Shown here: piece after piece, positions 52,007-60,718 of the stretch
How the letters are laid out: every line of letters starts with the position of its first letter
How positions within the stretch are numbered: position 1 is the first letter of the stretch
Assembly (NCBI RefSeq): GCF_007859955.1
Contig: NZ_SJPR01000001.1
Location: forward strand, 1,989,590-2,053,589
Direction: 5' to 3'
DNA length: 64,000 bases
DNA from: Botrimarina colliarenosi
GTDB taxonomy: Bacteria; Planctomycetota; Planctomycetia; Pirellulales; Lacipirellulaceae
Program-made: the position numbers and the translations under genes
The notes under the pieces: model-generated
Told to the model about the DNA's origin: nothing
Database searches by the model: none
Seen by the model: only the letters and a program-made list of their open reading frames with translations

Positions 52007-53818
52007 ATGATCCGCATCCTTCTCTGCGCCGTAGCGTCACTAACCTTCGCAGCTAACGAATCCGTCGGGCAAGTCAGCTTACGCACGGTGGCATTGTCCG
52101 GCACCCAGGCGCCAGGACTTCCAACTGGCGTGAAGTACTCGGACTTTATCGATTCACATACTTACAGCGAGGGGAGTACCGTATTCACCGCGCATCTGTT
52201 GGGACCAGGGATTAATACAGACAACAACAATGCGATGTTCGCCGATCGCAATCACGACGGGATTTCGCTTATCATGCGAAAGGACGACCAAGCCCCCGGC
52301 TTTCCGGAAGGCGTCAGGTACGCCATGTCCGGGCCGCCTCACGTCAACAGCTCGGGGCAGATCGCGTTTCACGCTAGATTGTATGGCATCGGCGTCAATT
52401 TACTCAATGATGACGCCATCTTCAGTGATATCGGAGGGGAGGCCCTTCACTTGGTTGCTCGCAGTCGAGATCAAGTCGACGGTTTGCCTGAAGGAATCGC
52501 GTTCGAAACGATCCCTCGTTCAGCCAATACCCTGCGATTGAATAGCGAAGGTCGTATAGCGATCAACTCAACACTAGCTGTCGATCAACCATTTCGCGGC
52601 TCCGTCCTCCGAACAAAAAATGACGGTGAGTTTGAGCTGCTAGCTAGCAGCCTGGACCTGATCCCGGGAACTCAAGATGAGCAGTACTTGATTTTTCGTG
52701 AGTTGCAATTCAGCAATGGTGGGAACATTGCTTTCCTAGCGGTTACTTCCTCACCCGATTCGTCATCGGAGGTTCTCATCAGCGATCGCGGAAACCAGGG
52801 TCTACAAGAGATTGTGCGACGCGGCGATCAGGCGCCTGGCTTGCCAACCGGCGTTACGATGAAGGGCGTGGAGCCTGGAAGCGTCCGGCTGAACGATACC
52901 GGCGACATCGTATTCGCTGCGTCCTTGAGAGACGATGCGAATCCTTCGAACTACGACACAGCGATCATCCGCAGTGACGACAGTGGCAGCTCAAGTCTCA
53001 TTGCACGTCGACAAACGCAGGTTCAGGGATTAGCGGCCGGAGTACTCTACGGCACACTACAGACTCGATACGGCATTCAGCTCAACGACAGCGGCCAAGT
53101 CGCTTTTGTCACAAGCTTACTTGGTGATGACGTGGATAACTCAAACCAGTTCGCGATTGTGAGAGGCACTTCGACTTCTGATACGACGGTGATCGCGCGA
53201 ACAGGAAACCAAGCACCCGGGCTGCCACTCGGCGTTACCTTCGCCCAATTTGAATCGGACAGCTTAAGAATAAATAACACCGGTACGACCCTCTTTCACG
53301 CATTTCTGGGCGACGGTGATTCCGTCGGTCAGGGAATCTTTGCTGCAAATCCACAGGGAGAAGTCTTTCCCGTCGTTTCAACGTTTCAGATGATCGACGT
53401 AGACAACGACCCCCAAGGTTCTGACTTACGTCAGATCTCGATGTTGTACAAATCGCTGACGATCGGAGACGCATTTAGCGATTTGGGGGCGTTTTCGTTC
53501 CAGGCAAAGTTCACCGACGGCCTAGGCGCCCTCTTCACAGGTCAGATCACGACCCCACTCCCCGGCGACTATAACTCGGATGGCGTCGTCGACGCCGCCG
53601 ACTACACCGTCTGGCGAGATAACCACGGGTCGACCACTTCCCTCGCGGCCGACGGGGATGGCGACCGCACCATCGGCGAAGGCGACTACGCCGTTTGGTC
53701 GCAACACTACGGCGCAAACGGGTCCGGGGGCGTCACCCCCGTTCCGGAGCCGACCGCCGCGGCTCTTTTGGCGATCGGCTGGTTAGCCGCCTCTCGTCGC
53801 CACGGCCGCGACGCCTGA
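52007..53818 (+). CDS. PEP-CTERM surface protein with seven 61-residue repeats and a dockerin
   Basis: The protein has 603 residues. A signal peptide covers 1-22. From about residue 33 to 435 a unit of about 61 residues repeats seven times; each starts with a QAPGLPTGV-like motif (residues 34, 95, 156, 218 degenerate, 275, 338, 402) and ends with an LNDTGDIVFAASL-like strand. Seven units suggest a seven-bladed propeller. A dockerin-type calcium pair follows at 519-566 (GDYNSDGVVDAADYTVWRD and GDGDRTIGEGDYAVW). The C-terminus is VPEP, a hydrophobic helix and RRHGR. The repeat region is markedly less GC-rich than the dockerin/sorting tail, consistent with mosaic origin. Confidence 0.82.
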   Translation: MIRILLCAVASLTFAANESVGQVSLRTVALSGTQAPGLPTGVKYSDFIDSHTYSEGSTVFTAHLLGPGINTDNNNAMFADRNHDGISLIMRKDDQAPGFPEGVRYAMSGPPHVNSSGQIAFHARLYGIGVNLLNDDAIFSDIGGEALHLVARSRDQVDGLPEGIAFETIPRSANTLRLNSEGRIAINSTLAVDQPFRGSVLRTKNDGEFELLASSLDLIPGTQDEQYLIFRELQFSNGGNIAFLAVTSSPDSSSEVLISDRGNQGLQEIVRRGDQAPGLPTGVTMKGVEPGSVRLNDTGDIVFAASLRDDANPSNYDTAIIRSDDSGSSSLIARRQTQVQGLAAGVLYGTLQTRYGIQLNDSGQVAFVTSLLGDDVDNSNQFAIVRGTSTSDTTVIARTGNQAPGLPLGVTFAQFESDSLRINNTGTTLFHAFLGDGDSVGQGIFAANPQGEVFPVVSTFQMIDVDNDPQGSDLRQISMLYKSLTIGDAFSDLGAFSFQAKFTDGLGALFTGQITTPLPGDYNSDGVVDAADYTVWRDNHGSTTSLAADGDGDRTIGEGDYAVWSQHYGANGSGGVTPVPEPTAAALLAIGWLAASRRHGRDA

Positions 53819-54012
53819 ACGGTGTTGTCGACGGACACGGTCTGAATGCCGGTACTCGTCGGCACGGCGTGAACCGCTGCTGCCAAAACGGCGCGAGAAA
53901 TAGTTTCACCCTCCCCCTCGATTCGGGTAGGCTCTCACCACGGCGGCAGGTGGCCCGAGCGAGGGCCCCGCGCGTCGCTTTTCTTGAGCCCCTAAATAGG
54001 AGGCGGACCGCG

Positions 54013-54321
54013 ATGAGCTCAGCAATCATCTCGCTGTTGATCCAACTCGTTAGCGGAGCGGCCGGCGGCAATGTCGTCGGCGCCTTGCTGAAGAACCTGC
54101 CGATCGACAAGATCCTCGCCACGGTGCTCGGCGCCGTCGGCGGCGCCGGTGGCGGCGCGCTCGCCGCCTACATCCCCGCTATCGCCGAGTTGCTCGGGCT
54201 CGGTGGCGGCGACCCGAACCTCGCCGGAGCGGCCGGTGCGGGAGCCGGCGGCGGCGCGATCTTGACGCTCATCGTCGGCCTCATCAAGAAAGCGATGGCG
54301 AGCCAATCCCCGCAAGCCTAA
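54013..54321 (+). CDS. Small Gly/Ala-rich membrane-associated protein
   Basis: The protein has 102 residues, largely small residues and hydrophobic (SSAIISLLIQLVSGAAGGN, ILATVLGAVGGAGGGALAAYI, GAGAGGGAILTLIVGLIKKA). It recalls glycine-zipper membrane proteins. A strong AGGAGG ribosome site lies 7 bases before ATG 54013. The function is unknown. It is preceded by 194 non-coding bp and followed 37 bp later by a membrane protein on the same strand, so the two may be co-transcribed. Confidence 0.65.
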   Translation: MSSAIISLLIQLVSGAAGGNVVGALLKNLPIDKILATVLGAVGGAGGGALAAYIPAIAELLGLGGGDPNLAGAAGAGAGGGAILTLIVGLIKKAMASQSPQA

Positions 54322-54358
54322 CGGCGCAAGACAAGCAACTTTTGCAGACGGCGACGCG

Positions 54359-55441
54359 ATGCGATTCGGTTTCAGCCTGAAAGGGTTCTTGATCGCAACC
54401 CTCGTCGTCGGCTGTGGCGGCGGGATGATGCTGCGCCTCTTGCGGCACGACCCGAGAACGTTTCAGTCGATTGTAATGGCGGTCTCGACGGCGGGCGCCC
54501 TCCTAGTCTTGCTCGCCGGGGCGTTGTGGAGCGCCGTCCGCAAGCGGAGTCGCTGGGAGGGGCCGCGCTGTGCGGCCTGCACCGAACCGCTCCGCGACGC
54601 GACGCCGGCCGACGCCGTGGCGTGCACCGCATGCCGACAGCCGATCACACGGCTCGATCAGTTACGCTTCGACGCGCCGCCGAAGCGGGACCGGCGTTTG
54701 TTGGCGTGCCTCGCCGCGGCGGTGCTGCTGCCGATAGTTGGGGGAGTGACCAACGCCGTCTGCTTTCCGAGGGGACGGATCTACGCCCCGATGACCACCA
54801 AAGTGCTCATCGATCAAGAGCTCGCTAAGAATGTCGACACGCCGTGGGTCTGGCGCGAGTTACAAGAGCGGTCCGCGAAGGGGGACTTGGACGAGGAAGA
54901 CGCCGACGCGGTTGTCCGGAAGGTGGCGGATTGGGCGCGGTCTCAAAACGCTCTCGGACAGGGGATCCACCTCGCATGGGGACGGGGCCTGATCACCGAC
55001 CCCGGCTTCCACGCAAAGGTCTCGGAGGCGGCGCTGGTCGAACTCGCTGAGGCGTTCTTTGAACTGACCGTGAAGGTGTCGGTGCGGCAGTCGCGCCCCG
55101 ATCACCACCATATTGAAATCGTTGTCGGCAGGAAAACGCCTGGCATGACCAACGATATCGGCGTGCAGCCGACTTGGGACCTTGTCCGTCTGCGGGTCGA
55201 TGGCAAGCCGGCAACCACTACCCCCATCCCGGGTCAGTGGACGACTCACCCCGGCGGATACGTCGTCGAAGTCGCCGGCTTGAAGCCGGGACAGGTGATC
55301 GAGGCCGAGGTGGAGATCGCCCTGTTCCGTGGCGTGACCGATCTAATTGGCTTCCAAGCGGCGCCCCAGTCCGCACGTGACGGATGGGCCAAGCCCCTGA
55401 AATCTTGGTCCGCCGACGCGAAAGCGACCGTGAAGCCGTAG
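54359..55441 (+). CDS. Membrane protein with a zinc ribbon, unknown function
   Basis: The protein has 360 residues. The N-terminus FGFSLKGFLIATLVVGCGG resembles the short membrane motif that opens many planctomycete proteins, followed by a second helix (VSTAGALLVLLAGALWSAV). A CxxC...CxxC zinc ribbon occurs at Cys71/74 and Cys89/92, then a third helix (LACLAAAVLLPIVGGV). The remaining 220 residues are a mixed alpha/beta soluble part (ELTVKVSVRQSRPDHHHIEIVV and GYVVEVAGLKPGQVIEAEV). No family is recognised. Confidence 0.65.
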   Translation: MRFGFSLKGFLIATLVVGCGGGMMLRLLRHDPRTFQSIVMAVSTAGALLVLLAGALWSAVRKRSRWEGPRCAACTEPLRDATPADAVACTACRQPITRLDQLRFDAPPKRDRRLLACLAAAVLLPIVGGVTNAVCFPRGRIYAPMTTKVLIDQELAKNVDTPWVWRELQERSAKGDLDEEDADAVVRKVADWARSQNALGQGIHLAWGRGLITDPGFHAKVSEAALVELAEAFFELTVKVSVRQSRPDHHHIEIVVGRKTPGMTNDIGVQPTWDLVRLRVDGKPATTTPIPGQWTTHPGGYVVEVAGLKPGQVIEAEVEIALFRGVTDLIGFQAAPQSARDGWAKPLKSWSADAKATVKP

Positions 55442-55476
55442 GGCCGTGTGAAGCCGTATGGAACGTCGAGCGACTC

Positions 55477-56385
55477 CTACGGCGCCGCCTGCCGATCGAG
55501 CCGCCAATTCTGCCGGCCGCTAGGGAGCATCACCGACACGGACCCCCATCCCTGCGTGAGCGCGTCGAGTGTCGTCGCGAAGACGACGCCCGGCGACCCT
55601 TCGAGCGACCAGCTGGCGTCGCCGCTCGCTTGGTCCACCACGCCCCTCACGTTCTGCGTCACGCCGGTGATCTGGTCGTCAAAGACGCCGCGGAGTCGCG
55701 CGTCGCGGTCGATCGAAAGCTGCACGAACTGCGTCGCCGCGGCGCCCGGCTGCGGCTTCAGCTCGAAGACGCCGAGCGACAGCCACTCGTCATCGACGGA
55801 TGTCGGTGCGACCGACCCGACGGGGTCGTCGGCCTGCTCTTCGACGTTCGTGTAAACGACCGTCGTGTCGGACGATGACTCGACGGGGTACGACGCGCCG
55901 GCCGGCTGGCCAGCGAGCCAAGCCGTCACTCCCGCCGCCGTGGCGACGACCGCCGCGTCGGCGTGCGGGTGCGTCGCCTGCCAAGCGTTGGGGTGCTGGG
56001 CGTACCAGGCGGGGCTGAACGCCTGCGGACTCGACGGCAGGTGGGTCGCCGCGGCCTGCGCGCTCTGGCCATAGCGTGCGGACGCGGCGCCTCTCGCCGC
56101 CGCTTGCCCGCCGCTGCCCAGCCACTGCTGCGCCTGAGCCGGATTGACCGGTTTGGCCCGGCCGCCGAGCGCCTGCTGCGTGGTTGCTGGGAGCGACCGC
56201 GGCGCCGACGCGCCGCCGGAGAATCCCCCCGTCGGCCGCGCCGACGGCGTCAACGACCGGGCCGCCCCCGCTGCGCCGCGTCCGGCCCCTCCCCGGGGCC
56301 CGCGAGCGACGCCATCGGCCGACATCGTCAGCACCAGAGCGAGGGACAGCGGACCGATCAACCAACGACACGCGAACAGCCGCAT
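55477..56385 (-). CDS. Mu-protocadherin-like cell-surface protein
   Basis: The protein has 302 residues with a signal peptide at about 1-28 (FACRWLIGPLSLALVLTMS then ADGVARG). A low-complexity Gly/Ala/Arg/Gln/Pro region runs to about 150. SPAWYAQHPNAWQATHPHAD is a motif seen in planctomycete surface proteins annotated as mu-protocadherin-like. The C-terminal domain (about 200-300) has DEWLSLGVFELKPQPG, ATQFVQLSIDRDARLRG and GSVSVMLPSGRQNWRLDRQ, typical of that family. It is exported; the role is unknown. It converges on the zinc-ribbon gene with 35 bp between stops. Confidence 0.75.
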   Translation of the reverse strand: MRLFACRWLIGPLSLALVLTMSADGVARGPRGGAGRGAAGAARSLTPSARPTGGFSGGASAPRSLPATTQQALGGRAKPVNPAQAQQWLGSGGQAAARGAASARYGQSAQAAATHLPSSPQAFSPAWYAQHPNAWQATHPHADAAVVATAAGVTAWLAGQPAGASYPVESSSDTTVVYTNVEEQADDPVGSVAPTSVDDEWLSLGVFELKPQPGAAATQFVQLSIDRDARLRGVFDDQITGVTQNVRGVVDQASGDASWSLEGSPGVVFATTLDALTQGWGSVSVMLPSGRQNWRLDRQAAP

Positions 56386-56570
56386 CGGCAAAGCCTTGGA
56401 CGGAGGAGACGAGGGCGCGGACGCCCGAGACGTCCGCACGGCCCAGCGAGGTCCGCGGGCCATCTGAAACCTACGTCACTCCCCGGCCCCAGGCCGGATC
56501 GCTCCCTCAGAAAATCCTGCTTTCGCGCCTGCGGCCGACGATCATTGGCGTGCCGGCCTTATTCGGCAGA

Positions 56571-57269
56571 TCAGCCGCAGATCATCGGCGACCGACTGCG
56601 GGCGAATCCAAGCTCGGCAAGGAGCTCGTACTGCGCGTACTTGCCGACCACCTCGCCGGTCGTCTCGGCGGAGAACTTCTCGACGATCTTCGCGCGGTCA
56701 CCTTCGATCGTCCGCACCGAAACGTCCAGGGACCGGGCGATCGCCTTGTTGAGCTGACCGCCGACGATGGCCTGCAGGACCGTCCGCTCGCGCGACGAGA
56801 GCTGTTCGACGGCGGCGCCGATCTGTTGGAACCGCCGACGCACCTTCGCCTGGACGAGGTCTAACTCGACCGCCTTGTCGATCGCCCTGAAAAGCTCGTC
56901 CTGCTGGAAGGGCTTCTCGAGCAGCGTCACCGAGCAACGCTCCATAAAGCGAACCGCCGTCGGGACTTCGGACTGGCCGATCGTCACCACCATCGGCGTG
57001 GCGTCGACCTGATTCGCGAGCCGCTCTTGCAGCTCGTGGCCGCTGATCCCCGGCAGTTCGTAGTCGACCACCAGGCACCCGGGACGCGACGCGGCCCCGG
57101 CGGCGAGGAACTCGTCGGCCGTCGCGAAGGCCTGACAGCGAAAGCCACGCTGTACAATAAGATCGGCGAGCGAGCCCCGCGAAGACGCGTGGTGTTCAAC
57201 GACGTAAATGGTCGGCCGCGGCCGATCGATTTCGGCGCTCCCCGACGGATAGAATTCGTTTTCCGACAT
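56571..57269 (-). CDS. FixJ-like response regulator with LuxR-type helix-turn-helix
   Basis: The protein has 232 residues. The receiver domain (19-140) has the phosphorylatable Asp69 (CLVVDYELPG), Thr96 and Lys119 (LLEKPF). The acidic pocket is altered: EHH where DDD/DDE is usual, leaving Glu25 alone, so phosphorylation chemistry may be weak. The output domain (157-210) is a LuxR/FixJ helix-turn-helix: LSSRERTVLQAIVGGQLNKA then IARSLDVSVRTIEGDRAKI. The start is ATG 57269 with AGGC just upstream. It is divergent from the ECF/kinase pair at 57530, which may share control with it. No histidine kinase is adjacent. Confidence 0.88.
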   Translation of the reverse strand: MSENEFYPSGSAEIDRPRPTIYVVEHHASSRGSLADLIVQRGFRCQAFATADEFLAAGAASRPGCLVVDYELPGISGHELQERLANQVDATPMVVTIGQSEVPTAVRFMERCSVTLLEKPFQQDELFRAIDKAVELDLVQAKVRRRFQQIGAAVEQLSSRERTVLQAIVGGQLNKAIARSLDVSVRTIEGDRAKIVEKFSAETTGEVVGKYAQYELLAELGFARSRSPMICG

Positions 57270-57529
57270 TTGGTTGCCTGTCCTCTTACCGAATGGGCGT
57301 CGTTGCCAACGCCCCGAAGCCGTCACGACCCATTCCTCGATCACTAGCGGCTGTTAAAACACTTGCTTCCGACACTAAGAAGCACTTCTGAGGCGGTTCG
57401 AATTACGGATACCCCTAAGAATCACCGGGACAAACGACGCGATTTAACGTAAGTTGTTATCCGCAAACACGTTGGATCGAACACTCCCGAAGACTTTTCT
57501 GCTCGGATTCCCGCGCCCTATTGGTCCCA
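57270..57529. promoter_or_regulatory. Shared AT-richer regulatory region between a response regulator and a sigma factor
   Basis: This 260 bp region is visibly less GC-rich than its surroundings and separates two divergent regulators. Several TTAA/TTGTTATCC-like stretches are seen around 57440-57465 but no certain promoter boxes. It is a likely control point for the signalling locus. Confidence 0.45.
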
Positions 57530-58120
57530 ATGGGTGAAGCCACCCGCATGACGCTGTTGGACCGTGTTCGCCAGACTCAGACTGGCGAATCATGGACGGA
57601 GTTCGTCTCGGTCTACGAGGCGCTGATCTCGGCGTGGCTCCGCCAGCAGGCCCTTTCCGAGGCCGACGCGGATGACATCCGCCAGGAAGTCATGCAAACG
57701 GTGGTCCAAGAAATCGGCCGGTTCGACCACAACGGACGGCCCGGCGCCTTCCGAAACTGGTTGCGGCGAATTACGGCCAACCGCATGCGGCGGCTCTGGC
57801 AAACCCGCCAACGGCGGGCCGCCGACTATGCCGGCGCCGACTTCGGCGAAATCGCCGAGCAGCTCGAGGACGACGCGAGCCGGTTGACCCATGTCTGGGA
57901 CGCTGACCACGACCGATTTGTTCTCAACCGGCTTATCGGCATGCTCAACGGCCGGTTCTCGCCGACGAGCCTAGCGGCGTTCCGACGCCTAGCGATTGGC
58001 CAAGAAGACCCCGCGCTGGTCGCCAACGACCTAGGCATGACGATCGGCGCCGCCCGCGTCGCGCAGCATCGGGTGCTCCGCGCGCTCAAAGACTTGGGCG
58101 AGGGGCTGATCGACGTATGA
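57530..58120 (+). CDS. ECF-type RNA polymerase sigma factor
   Basis: The protein has 196 residues. Region 2 includes ALSEADADDIRQEVMQTVVQE, followed by AFRNWLRRITANRMRRLWQT. Region 4 includes DPALVANDLGMTIGAARVAQ and HRVLRALKDLGEGL, a helix-turn-helix. The start is ATG 57530, with an alternative ATG at 57548. Its stop overlaps the kinase start as ATGA (58117-58120), so the two proteins are translationally coupled and probably made in fixed ratio. It likely responds to the kinase/anti-sigma product next to it. Confidence 0.9.
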   Translation: MGEATRMTLLDRVRQTQTGESWTEFVSVYEALISAWLRQQALSEADADDIRQEVMQTVVQEIGRFDHNGRPGAFRNWLRRITANRMRRLWQTRQRRAADYAGADFGEIAEQLEDDASRLTHVWDADHDRFVLNRLIGMLNGRFSPTSLAAFRRLAIGQEDPALVANDLGMTIGAARVAQHRVLRALKDLGEGLIDV

Positions 58121-60594
58121 GTCCCGAGAACCAGGGCCCGCTGCCCGACGCGATCCATCCCGATGACGCGACGCTCGCTTCGTGGATAGACGGTGAATTG
58201 CCGGTCTCGATGGCCGAACGCCTCGAGTCCCACCTCGAGGTCTGCGATGAATGCGCTACGCGGCTCGACGCCTTCTACGCGCAGCCCGACCCCTTCCTGC
58301 AGAAGCTCCGGGGCGCGGCGGGGCTGACCGTCGACGGCGACCCGCTCGGCGCCACCGCAAAGTCGAGTGACTCCAACTTGATGTTCGGCGCGCTCGCTCT
58401 GCAGGCGGGTCTGGTCACGCCCCAGCAACTCGCCGACGCGTGTGTGCTGTGGGCGACCCACGGCGGGATGCCCCTCTCCGACCTCATGGTCGAGCAGGGC
58501 TGGCTCAGCCAGGCGGCTTGCAAGTCGGTTCTCTCCCTGCTGGCGGCCCGGCTCGATCGGCCCCGGACCCGCGGTTCGGCCGAGACGCTTTCGGGACGCG
58601 ATCCCGCCGGGCTCGGCATCACCGACACGATGACCCTCGCGCCGCTCTCCGCCGAGCGGATGAAGCTGACCCACCTCCACTCGCAGGGGGGCATCGGCCA
58701 GGTGTGGCGCGCTCAAGACACCCTGTTGGGCCGCGAGGTGGCGCTCAAAGAGCTCCTGCCCGAGCTGCGGGGTTCGCGGCGGCACCGCGAGCGGTTCTTC
58801 CGCGAGGCCCGCGTCGCGGCGCAACTCAACCACCCGGGAACCGCCCCGGTCTACGAGTACCGCGAGGAGGGGGGCCGCTGCTACTACACGATGCGGTTCT
58901 ACTCGGGGCGGACCCTTACCGAAGCGATCCGGCAGGCCCACAAGGTGCGGGCCGACGAGAACCCGAACGAGTCGTTCAAGCACCTCTTCCCGCTGCTCGA
59001 GCAGTTCCTGGCGGTCTGCGACACCATCGCCTACGCCCACTCGAAGGGGATCGTCCACCGCGACCTCAAGGGAGAGAACATCGTCCTCGGCGAGTACGGA
59101 GAGGTCACCGTCATCGACTGGGGACTCGCCAAGTCGATCGCCGGCCGCACCGGCGGCGTCACCCTCAATCGGGACAAGGACAGCAACAGCCCGACCATCG
59201 ACGGCGAGCGTCTCGGCACCCCCGGCTACATGGCCCCGGAACAGGCCCGCGGCGACCTCGCGGCGATCGACGAGCAGACGGACGTCTACGGACTCGCCGC
59301 CGTCCTGTACGAAGTCCTTGCCGCGCGGGCGCCCTTCTCGGGCGAGACGGCCAACGAGGTGATGCATCGCGTCGAGACCAAGCCCCCGGTCCGCCCCAGC
59401 GCGCTCTTCCCCGACACGCCCGACGACCTCGAGGCGATCTGTCTCAAGGGCCTCTCTAAACGTAAAGAAGACCGCCACGCCTCGGCAATTGAGTTGCGTG
59501 ACGCCGTGCGCGACTGGCTGACGCACCAACTGAAACAGCGGCACGAGCAAGAACGGCAAGCCAAGTTCTTTTCGCTGTCTCACGACCTATTCCTCGCCGT
59601 CGACGAGCGGGGGCACATCACGCAGGTCAATCCTGCTTACTCGCGTTTCTTCGGCTTCGACCCGCTCGGCAGTCCCGGCAAGCACTACGCCGAGAGAATA
59701 CACCCGGACGACCGCGAACGGGCGGCGGCGATGCTCGATCAGCTGCGGCTCGGCGTGTCGCAGAAGGACACGGTGATTCGCACCGAAGACGCCAACGGCG
59801 TCTACCGCGCGGTCAGTTGGACCATGACCCGGGTCCCCTGCGAGCCGACGATCTACGCCGTGGGACGTCCCCTCGACGAAGAGAGCGAACGTCGGCGTCT
59901 CGCGGACGAGCGGTCGCGGTTCTTCTCGATGTCGCGTGATTTCTGCTTAACCTTCGACGAAAATTTCCGGATCACACAGATCAACAAGGCGGCGATCGAA
60001 GCGTTCGACACGACGGAGGATGTCATGATCGGCGCCGACGGTTTGGTGCTCACTCACCCTGACGATGTGGAAAGGACGCGTCTCGTCATCGCGGCGGCGC
60101 AGCGCGGCGAGTCGCAGCAAACCTCCCTGCGGGTCGTCACCCCGAAGGGCCGGCAGATCCCGACCACGTGGACGCTGACCCGGGTCCCCGGAGAGAACAC
60201 CACCTACGCCGTCGGCAGGGCGCTCGATGCCGAGGCGGAACGGCGCCGCGAAGAGGAGGCCCGCGCCCGGTTCTTCGCCCTCTCGCCGAGCCTGTTTGTC
60301 ATCTCGGACGAGAAGGGAAACGCCGCCCAGGTGAACCCGACCTGGACGAAACTGCTCGGCTGGGAACCCGAGGACGTGATCGGGAATCCCTTCTACGGCT
60401 TTGTCCATCCCGATGATATCGGCCCGATCTCGCGGGCCGGACGCTTGGCGCTGGTGCGGGAGCCGGTCGTCGATCTCGATGTCCGCATGCGCTGCAAAGC
60501 GGGGGGCTACAAGACCTTCGCGTTCACCCTCTGCCGCGTCCCGGGCGACCGGATCAACTACGCGATCGGCCGCGAGAAGACGCCTTCGGCATAG
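58117..60594 (+). CDS. Anti-sigma-like zinc finger / Ser-Thr kinase / triple PAS signalling protein
   Basis: The protein has 825 residues and four parts. (1) Residues 14-52 carry a HxxxCxxC finger (His39, Cys43, Cys46, in LESHLEVCDECATRL) like anti-sigma zinc fingers. (2) A helical module (88-147, QAGLVTPQQLADACVLW) is common in planctomycete kinases. (3) Hanks kinase domain: Lys211 (VALKELLP), HRDLKGEN (His314), DWG (334-336) in place of DFG, GTPGYMAPE. (4) Three PAS domains, about 484-600, 603-715 and 723-823, each ending in a similar TxxRVPxxxxxYAVGR strand. No membrane helix, so it is a cytoplasmic sensor. Start overlaps the ECF stop (ATGA). It may bind the sigma factor via the finger and release it on PAS-dependent phosphorylation (inference). 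Confidence 0.9.
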   Translation: MSPENQGPLPDAIHPDDATLASWIDGELPVSMAERLESHLEVCDECATRLDAFYAQPDPFLQKLRGAAGLTVDGDPLGATAKSSDSNLMFGALALQAGLVTPQQLADACVLWATHGGMPLSDLMVEQGWLSQAACKSVLSLLAARLDRPRTRGSAETLSGRDPAGLGITDTMTLAPLSAERMKLTHLHSQGGIGQVWRAQDTLLGREVALKELLPELRGSRRHRERFFREARVAAQLNHPGTAPVYEYREEGGRCYYTMRFYSGRTLTEAIRQAHKVRADENPNESFKHLFPLLEQFLAVCDTIAYAHSKGIVHRDLKGENIVLGEYGEVTVIDWGLAKSIAGRTGGVTLNRDKDSNSPTIDGERLGTPGYMAPEQARGDLAAIDEQTDVYGLAAVLYEVLAARAPFSGETANEVMHRVETKPPVRPSALFPDTPDDLEAICLKGLSKRKEDRHASAIELRDAVRDWLTHQLKQRHEQERQAKFFSLSHDLFLAVDERGHITQVNPAYSRFFGFDPLGSPGKHYAERIHPDDRERAAAMLDQLRLGVSQKDTVIRTEDANGVYRAVSWTMTRVPCEPTIYAVGRPLDEESERRRLADERSRFFSMSRDFCLTFDENFRITQINKAAIEAFDTTEDVMIGADGLVLTHPDDVERTRLVIAAAQRGESQQTSLRVVTPKGRQIPTTWTLTRVPGENTTYAVGRALDAEAERRREEEARARFFALSPSLFVISDEKGNAAQVNPTWTKLLGWEPEDVIGNPFYGFVHPDDIGPISRAGRLALVREPVVDLDVRMRCKAGGYKTFAFTLCRVPGDRINYAIGREKTPSA

Positions 60595-60624
60595 GGCGAT
60601 TGAGGTTGGTAGATCGTTTGGTGC

Positions 60625-60695
60625 GTTGCCCGAGGCTAGCGCCTACGGCTCAGTTTCTAGTCAGCCTTGAGCCGAAGGCGCTAGCCTCGGGCAAC
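60625..60695. repeat. Palindrome between convergent genes
   Basis: GTTGCCCGAGGCTAGCGCC at 60625 pairs with GGCGCTAGCCTCGGGCAAC ending at 60695, with an ACGGCTCA / TGAGCCG inner continuation. It lies between the kinase stop and the stop of the next reverse-strand gene and could terminate both. Confidence 0.8.
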
Positions 60696-60718
60696 GCCAC
60701 GTTGATCGCTATCGACTG

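Noticed and set aside
57400-57420. TTCGAATTACGG resembling a tRNA T-loop
   Set aside because: No cloverleaf stems or CCA end could be built around it; it is only a chance GGTTCGAA match.
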